This document shows, in pieces, positions 7,105 to 11,033 of a stretch of DNA of 11,033 bases. How positions within the stretch are numbered: position 1 is the stretch's first letter; each line of letters opens with the position of its first letter. The notes beneath the pieces are model-generated. The model saw nothing but the letters and a program-made list of their open reading frames with translations. It was not told where the DNA came from and did not search any database. A program made the position numbers and the translations under genes. Origin of the DNA: Candidatus Krumholzibacteriota bacterium (GTDB lineage Bacteria > Krumholzibacteriota > Krumholzibacteriia > Krumholzibacteriales > Krumholzibacteriaceae); the NCBI GenBank assembly GCA_030630165.1, contig DAOVNN010000061.1, positions 1 to 11,033 of the forward strand, in the 5' to 3' direction.

Positions 7105-7860
7105 ATGAGATTGGAAAAAGTGACCGGTTTTCTCGAGGAGACCCTGAGTCTCGATTTATTTTCTGGTGACTCTTCCATGAACGGCCTGCAGATAGAGGCG
7201 TCGGGCGAGATCAGAAAGGTCGCGCTGGCAGTCGACGCCTGCAGGGAATCGATCAGCCGGGCAGCCCGCCGCAAAGCCGACCTGCTCATCGTTCATCACG
7301 GCCTTTTCTGGGGCGGAATGGTGCCGATCACCGGAATCGTAGCCTCACGCGTGAGGGCCCTTCTCGAAGGAAACATCTCTCTCTATGCCGCTCACCTCCC
7401 CCTCGACTGCCATCCGGAGATAGGAAATAATGCCCGCATAGCGGATGTGCTGGGAATCGCGGAGACTGAGCACTTCGGCAGATACGCCGGTGTCGACATC
7501 GGGTTATGCGGAAGGCTGCCCCGGCCGCTCAAGATCGAGGGTCTGCGCCGGAAACTGGCCGGCATCCTCGACTCGCCCGTGCAGACCTTCACTTTCGGCC
7601 CGGCGGTAGTCAGAAAGATCGGTATCGTTTCGGGCGGAGGCGCCGCTTTGACCCAGGCTGCCGCCGACGCGGGCTGCGACGCGCTCCTGACCGGCGAGAC
7701 GTCGCACTCGTCGTATCATACGGCCAGGGAAAACGGGATCAGCCTCATCTTCGCCGGCCACTACGCTTCGGAGACCTTCGGCGTCAAGGCTCTGGGCGAG
7801 CTGATGAAGGATAAGCTCGGGCTGCAGACATTCTTCATCGACCTGCCGACCGGGTTGTAA
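7105..7860 (+). CDS. Nif3/YbgI-like dinuclear metal centre protein
   Basis: A 251-residue member of the Nif3 family (often annotated GTP cyclohydrolase 1 type 2 homologue), hexameric ring proteins with a two-metal site and an unsettled physiological role. The metal ligands match Escherichia coli YbgI in identity and spacing: His64-His65 in LIVHHGLFW, Asp101 in HLPLDCHPEIGNN, and His219 plus Glu223 in FAGHYASETFGV. NGLQIE near residue 26 corresponds to the family's N-terminal NvGLqv motif, and LLTGETSH is the central conserved loop. The length is that of the compact form without the extra inserted PII-like domain seen in some members. It begins 40 nt after the candidate selenoprotein gene, with a weak AAAGG about 11 nt upstream, so it is probably the last gene of that transcript, ended by the hairpin at 7879. 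Confidence 0.93.
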   Translation: MRLEKVTGFLEETLSLDLFSGDSSMNGLQIEASGEIRKVALAVDACRESISRAARRKADLLIVHHGLFWGGMVPITGIVASRVRALLEGNISLYAAHLPLDCHPEIGNNARIADVLGIAETEHFGRYAGVDIGLCGRLPRPLKIEGLRRKLAGILDSPVQTFTFGPAVVRKIGIVSGGGAALTQAAADAGCDALLTGETSHSSYHTARENGISLIFAGHYASETFGVKALGELMKDKLGLQTFFIDLPTGL

Positions 7861-7878
7861 AATAAATGAATAGAAATT

Positions 7879-7910
7879 AAAAGGGGAAGCGCAAGTGCAC
7901 TTCCCCTTTT
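7879..7910. terminator. Bidirectional Rho-independent terminator between convergent genes
   Basis: AAAAGGGGAAG (7879-7889) and CTTCCCCTTTT (7900-7910) form a perfect 11-bp stem around a 10-nt loop. Four T residues end the plus-strand arm. On the minus strand the hairpin is followed by TTTTAATTTC. It lies 18 nt after the Nif3-like stop and about 20 nt beyond the stop of the convergent peptidase gene, so it can end both transcripts. Confidence 0.9.
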
Positions 7911-7931
7911 CGTCTGTGCTGTTGAACATTG

Positions 7932-10900
7932 TTACTGGTTGTCGTTCTTGAACTTGTCATGCTTCGGCCAGGATTTCGGGTCCTCCCTGATATTCTTCAT
8001 CAGGACCTCTATACCCTTGAGCAGCTGGGCGTCGTGCCCCTTCGACATCTCGACAGGATCGAGATCGATCTCGATATCGGGTGTGACTCCCTCGTTCTCG
8101 ACTATCCAGCTCCCGGAGGGATCGTAGATCCTGTAGTCGGGTGCGGACATCCCGCCGCCATCCACCAGTCCTATCCACATAGAGACACCGACCAGTCCAC
8201 CCCATGTCCTCGTACCGATGACCGGGCCCATCTTCATCATCTGGAACTCCATCGGGAGCATGTCTCCTCCCGAGCCGGCCTGACGGTTCGTCAGGCAGAC
8301 GAGATGGGCGTTCGTGACGATCGCCGGGTCTGTCTGATCGTGCGAATACCTGCGGGTCCAGTAGGCGAGGATCCCCTTGTTGAGGCGATTCAGGAAGACC
8401 GCCGGATCGAGGCCGCCGCCATTGAACCGGCCATCGACTATTATCCCCTTCTTGCGTGTCTGCGCGTAGAAGAGCTTGGGGAACTCTATCGCGGAGCCGA
8501 GATAGGTGTCAGGCATATGCAGATAGCCGATCGTCCCTCCCGACATCTCGTCGACAAGCTGCCTGTTATGCTCGACCCAGGCGTGATACCTCATCATGTA
8601 TCCGTTGCGGGCCGGCTTGACCGTGTACTCCCTCGCGCCCTTCTTCGTCGGTTTATCGTTCACAAGGATCGTCACCTGTTTGCCGGCAAGGTCCTCGAAG
8701 TAACTGTATATGTTCCTGTCGGCAGTGACGTCGACTCCATTGACCTCAAGCAGGTAATCCCCCGCAGCCACCCTGACGCCCGGCCTCGAAAGCGGAGGCA
8801 CGATCCCTCGTGACCAGTCGGGAACGTCGTAGATCCTCTTGAAGCGGTACATGCCGGCCTTTTCGTCCAGGGCCCAGTCGACGCCGAGCAGTCCGACACT
8901 GACACGCCCCGAGTTACGGCGTATATCGCCTCCAAAAACGTATGTGTGCGAGGTGCTGAGTTCTCCGATCAACTCGCCGATGATGAACCGGACGTCCTGA
9001 CGGCAGGTCGCGCGATCGATCAGCTTCCCGTACTTCTCACCCATCTTGTCCCAGTCGAGGCCGTGCATCTCGGGCTCGTAGTAGAAGTCGCGCTCCATCC
9101 TCCACGCCTCGGCGAAGATCTGCTTCCACTCCGCGAGCGGGTCGAGCTTCATCTTGAGCCCTGAGGTGCTGAGCTTGTTGCCCTTTGAGTCTTTGGCGGA
9201 TGACTTGATGATTCCGATGCCGCGGCGCTTTGTGTATACGACGCTCTTTCCGTCGGCCGAGAGGGCGTAGCTTCCTATCCCGGAGATCACCTTCATCTCC
9301 TCCCTGTCATCGAAGGAGAAGCTGTAGAGATCCATCGCGCCGATCGCGCGGAATTCGAATCTGTTGAAATCACCCTCGTCCTTGTTGAGATAGAAGAGCG
9401 AGCCGTCGGCGGCAGTCAGCTGCCTGTAGTTCGCCCGCGGGACAGGAAGGGCCTCGATACGGCCTTCGATACCCTCGAAGTCGATTTTCACGGGCTCTTC
9501 GCCGCTCTCTTTCTTATCTTTCTCGTCCTTCTTATCATCCGCGGCTTTCTCCGCGGATACCTTTTCCTCATCGCTCTGCGGCGGCAGGAGAGCTTCGCCG
9601 TCAGCGCTGAGGGTCACAGCGTAGATACCGGCGACCTTCTTGTAGACCATCTCCCATTCGAAATCGCAAAGCGTCGGGCTGAACCGCCTGTTGGAGATGA
9701 AGAAGAGGTGCTTTCCATTCCTCGAGAAGACTGGATTGAAGTCATTGAAGATCCCGTTGCTCACCCTCGCGGTCTTTCCCGTCTCGAGCGAATAGACATG
9801 GACCTGGGTGACCTGGTCGGCGTTCATCTTCGAGTAGGCGATCCATCTGCTGTCGGGCGACCACGAGAAATCGTGGATTGGCTTGAGCTCGAGAGCGACG
9901 TCGATGTTCTCGAACTCGGCCCTGTCGACCTCGGATTTCTTCCCCGAATCGACGTCGATCCACCAGCATCGCAGGGTCTGGTCAGCATACGCGAGTTTTT
10001 TGCTGTCGGGTGACCAGCGCAGCGTGTGCCTGTATCCGTCCCTGTGGCTCGTCAGTTTCTTCGCCTCACCGTCAGTGCCTGCTTTGCGGACCCATATCTC
10101 ATACTCGCCACTCGCGTCAGAGAAATACGCGATCTTCGAGCCGTCAGGAGACCACACGGCGTCCTTTTCCCTCGAGCCGCTGCTGTTAGTGAGGTTGCGA
10201 GTCGGGCCGTGCTCGAGCGGCACGGTGAAGATCTCGCCTCTTGCCGAGACGAGCGCTCTCTTGCCGGACGGCGATACATCGATGTCGGTGATATAGCGGG
10301 CGACCTCCCTGATGTAGGGCCTGAGCTCGGGGGCGTCGCTGTTTACAACGATCTCGACCTTTCCCGTACTTCCCGAAGCGGTGTCGAGCATCCAGATATC
10401 GCCGCCCAGCTCATAGACGATCTTTTCCGAACCCTCGCTCGGCCTCCTGATGTCGTAGCTGGTGTGCTCTGTCAGCTGCTCCGCTTTGCCGGTCGCCGGA
10501 TCGAGGCGCCAGATATTGAGTACCCTGTTTCGATCGGAGCTGAAGTATATATCATCGCCGATCCACATCGGGATTCGATCTGTACCGTCGAAATCTGTGA
10601 CCTTCGAATCAACCATCTTCTCGAAATCGAATATGTAGATCTCCTGCGCAGTGCCGCCCTTGTAGCGTTTCCAGGTCCTGTTCTCGCGCGATATACGATT
10701 GTAGGCTATTTTCTTTCCATCCGGGGAGAAGGATCCCTGCACAGCCTCGTGCATGATCAGCTTCTCGAGGCCGGTGCCGTCGGGATTGATCATGTAGAGA
10801 TTGCTGAACCTGTTGAAGGCCTCCCTCGACGAATTGAAGATGATCTTGCCGGTGACAGGGTGCCAGCCGACGACCTGATCATTCGACGGATGCCAGGTGA

Positions 10901-11033
10901 CCCTCGTGATCCCGCCGCCATCGGTGTTCATCACATAAACGTCGACGTTGCCGTCATAGTCCCCTGTAAAGGCTATCATGCTCCCGTCGGGAGAGAACTT
11001 TGGGAATACCTCCGCCCCGTCATGTATCGTGAG
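7932..11033 (-). CDS. Tricorn protease homologue (S41 peptidase), N-terminus beyond the right edge
   Basis: 1033 residues are visible; the frame is open to the window edge, so an internal Met near 10979 is not the start. Numbering below is from the edge. Residues 1-620 are two beta-propellers rich in WSPDG/SPDSK-x-IAY blades, including a Lys/Asp/Glu-rich insert around 486-518. A helical segment (about 631-698) carries Ser695-His696 in STSHTYV. A PDZ domain (about 738-798) holds GDYLLEVNG. The catalytic S41 domain has Ser921 in AGSGGDML, then GTRTWGG, and Glu979 in VENEGVTPDI. The Ser-His pair, the Ser, and a Glu exactly 58 residues after the Ser match Thermoplasma tricorn (Ser745-His746, Ser965, Glu1023). 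Such enzymes degrade oligopeptides; bacterial forms are often exported, but the signal-peptide region is outside the window. The propeller probably gates peptide entry. All catalytic residues are present, so it should be active. It faces the Nif3-like gene and shares its terminator. Confidence 0.95.
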   Translation of the reverse strand, partial: LTIHDGAEVFPKFSPDGSMIAFTGDYDGNVDVYVMNTDGGGITRVTWHPSNDQVVGWHPVTGKIIFNSSREAFNRFSNLYMINPDGTGLEKLIMHEAVQGSFSPDGKKIAYNRISRENRTWKRYKGGTAQEIYIFDFEKMVDSKVTDFDGTDRIPMWIGDDIYFSSDRNRVLNIWRLDPATGKAEQLTEHTSYDIRRPSEGSEKIVYELGGDIWMLDTASGSTGKVEIVVNSDAPELRPYIREVARYITDIDVSPSGKRALVSARGEIFTVPLEHGPTRNLTNSSGSREKDAVWSPDGSKIAYFSDASGEYEIWVRKAGTDGEAKKLTSHRDGYRHTLRWSPDSKKLAYADQTLRCWWIDVDSGKKSEVDRAEFENIDVALELKPIHDFSWSPDSRWIAYSKMNADQVTQVHVYSLETGKTARVSNGIFNDFNPVFSRNGKHLFFISNRRFSPTLCDFEWEMVYKKVAGIYAVTLSADGEALLPPQSDEEKVSAEKAADDKKDEKDKKESGEEPVKIDFEGIEGRIEALPVPRANYRQLTAADGSLFYLNKDEGDFNRFEFRAIGAMDLYSFSFDDREEMKVISGIGSYALSADGKSVVYTKRRGIGIIKSSAKDSKGNKLSTSGLKMKLDPLAEWKQIFAEAWRMERDFYYEPEMHGLDWDKMGEKYGKLIDRATCRQDVRFIIGELIGELSTSHTYVFGGDIRRNSGRVSVGLLGVDWALDEKAGMYRFKRIYDVPDWSRGIVPPLSRPGVRVAAGDYLLEVNGVDVTADRNIYSYFEDLAGKQVTILVNDKPTKKGAREYTVKPARNGYMMRYHAWVEHNRQLVDEMSGGTIGYLHMPDTYLGSAIEFPKLFYAQTRKKGIIVDGRFNGGGLDPAVFLNRLNKGILAYWTRRYSHDQTDPAIVTNAHLVCLTNRQAGSGGDMLPMEFQMMKMGPVIGTRTWGGLVGVSMWIGLVDGGGMSAPDYRIYDPSGSWIVENEGVTPDIEIDLDPVEMSKGHDAQLLKGIEVLMKNIREDPKSWPKHDKFKNDNQ

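Noticed and set aside
7929..8813. Plus-strand 294-codon open frame opposite the tricorn gene
   Set aside because: It is antisense to the catalytic core of a clearly recognised peptidase, has no recognisable motifs, and long antisense frames are expected in GC-rich coding sequence.
1..11033. Genome-wide reassignment of UGA to an amino acid (alternative code)
   Set aside because: The PTS IIA and zinc-ribbon genes end at TGA at the expected lengths for their domains, and no other in-frame TGA interrupts the long genes.

Overview
The window reads as a stretch of chromosome from a GC-rich, Gram-negative-type bacterium. Genes are dense and ordinary for a chromosome. I see no mobile element, CRISPR array, tRNA or rRNA. 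A tricorn-type S41 peptidase, a giant pseudokinase/STAND/TPR/sigma-54 regulator and a candidate selenoprotein together suggest an environmental lineage such as the FCB-related candidate phyla (Krumholzibacteriota, Eisenbacteria and similar) or a deltaproteobacterial-type genome. This placement is a guess. UGA ends several ordinary genes here, so the standard genetic code applies.

Layout. At the left edge, on the minus strand, is the 5' part of rsgA, a ribosome-maturation GTPase cut by the window end. A short AT-rich divergent region (387-516) carries a good sigma-70-type promoter for the plus-strand cluster. That cluster runs 517-7860: a PTS IIA (PtsN-like) protein; a short C4 zinc-ribbon protein overlapping it by ATGA; after 89 nt, a 1544-residue regulator (pseudokinase, STAND ATPase, winged helix, about ten TPRs, GAF, sigma-54 AAA+ domain, Fis-type HTH); an exported UshA/5'-nucleotidase-like protein whose start overlaps the regulator's end; and a Nif3/YbgI-like dinuclear-metal protein. 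A strong bidirectional terminator (7879-7910) separates the cluster from a convergent, incomplete tricorn protease homologue (7932 to the right edge, minus strand).

Main discovery candidate: the UshA-like gene is interrupted by one in-frame TGA (6225-6227). It falls exactly where the family is expected to have the second Cys of a Pro-Cys-Gly-Cys motif. Immediately downstream is a hairpin with a bulged U and an AGGUG apical loop, the hallmarks of a bacterial SECIS element. I therefore annotate 6030-7064 as one 344-residue selenoprotein with Sec66 (PCGU), rather than a broken gene or two ORFs. Its metallophosphatase metal-binding motifs are degenerate, so a redox role may have replaced hydrolysis.

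How the genes may work together: three consecutive genes have independent links to sigma-54 biology (PtsN-type IIA, CT398/CdsZ-type zinc ribbon, sigma-54 activator). The activator has no separate sensor kinase, and its N-terminal half resembles that of cyanobacterial and myxobacterial kinase-ATPase-TPR-GAF-histidine kinase fusions. Its targets cannot be read from this window.
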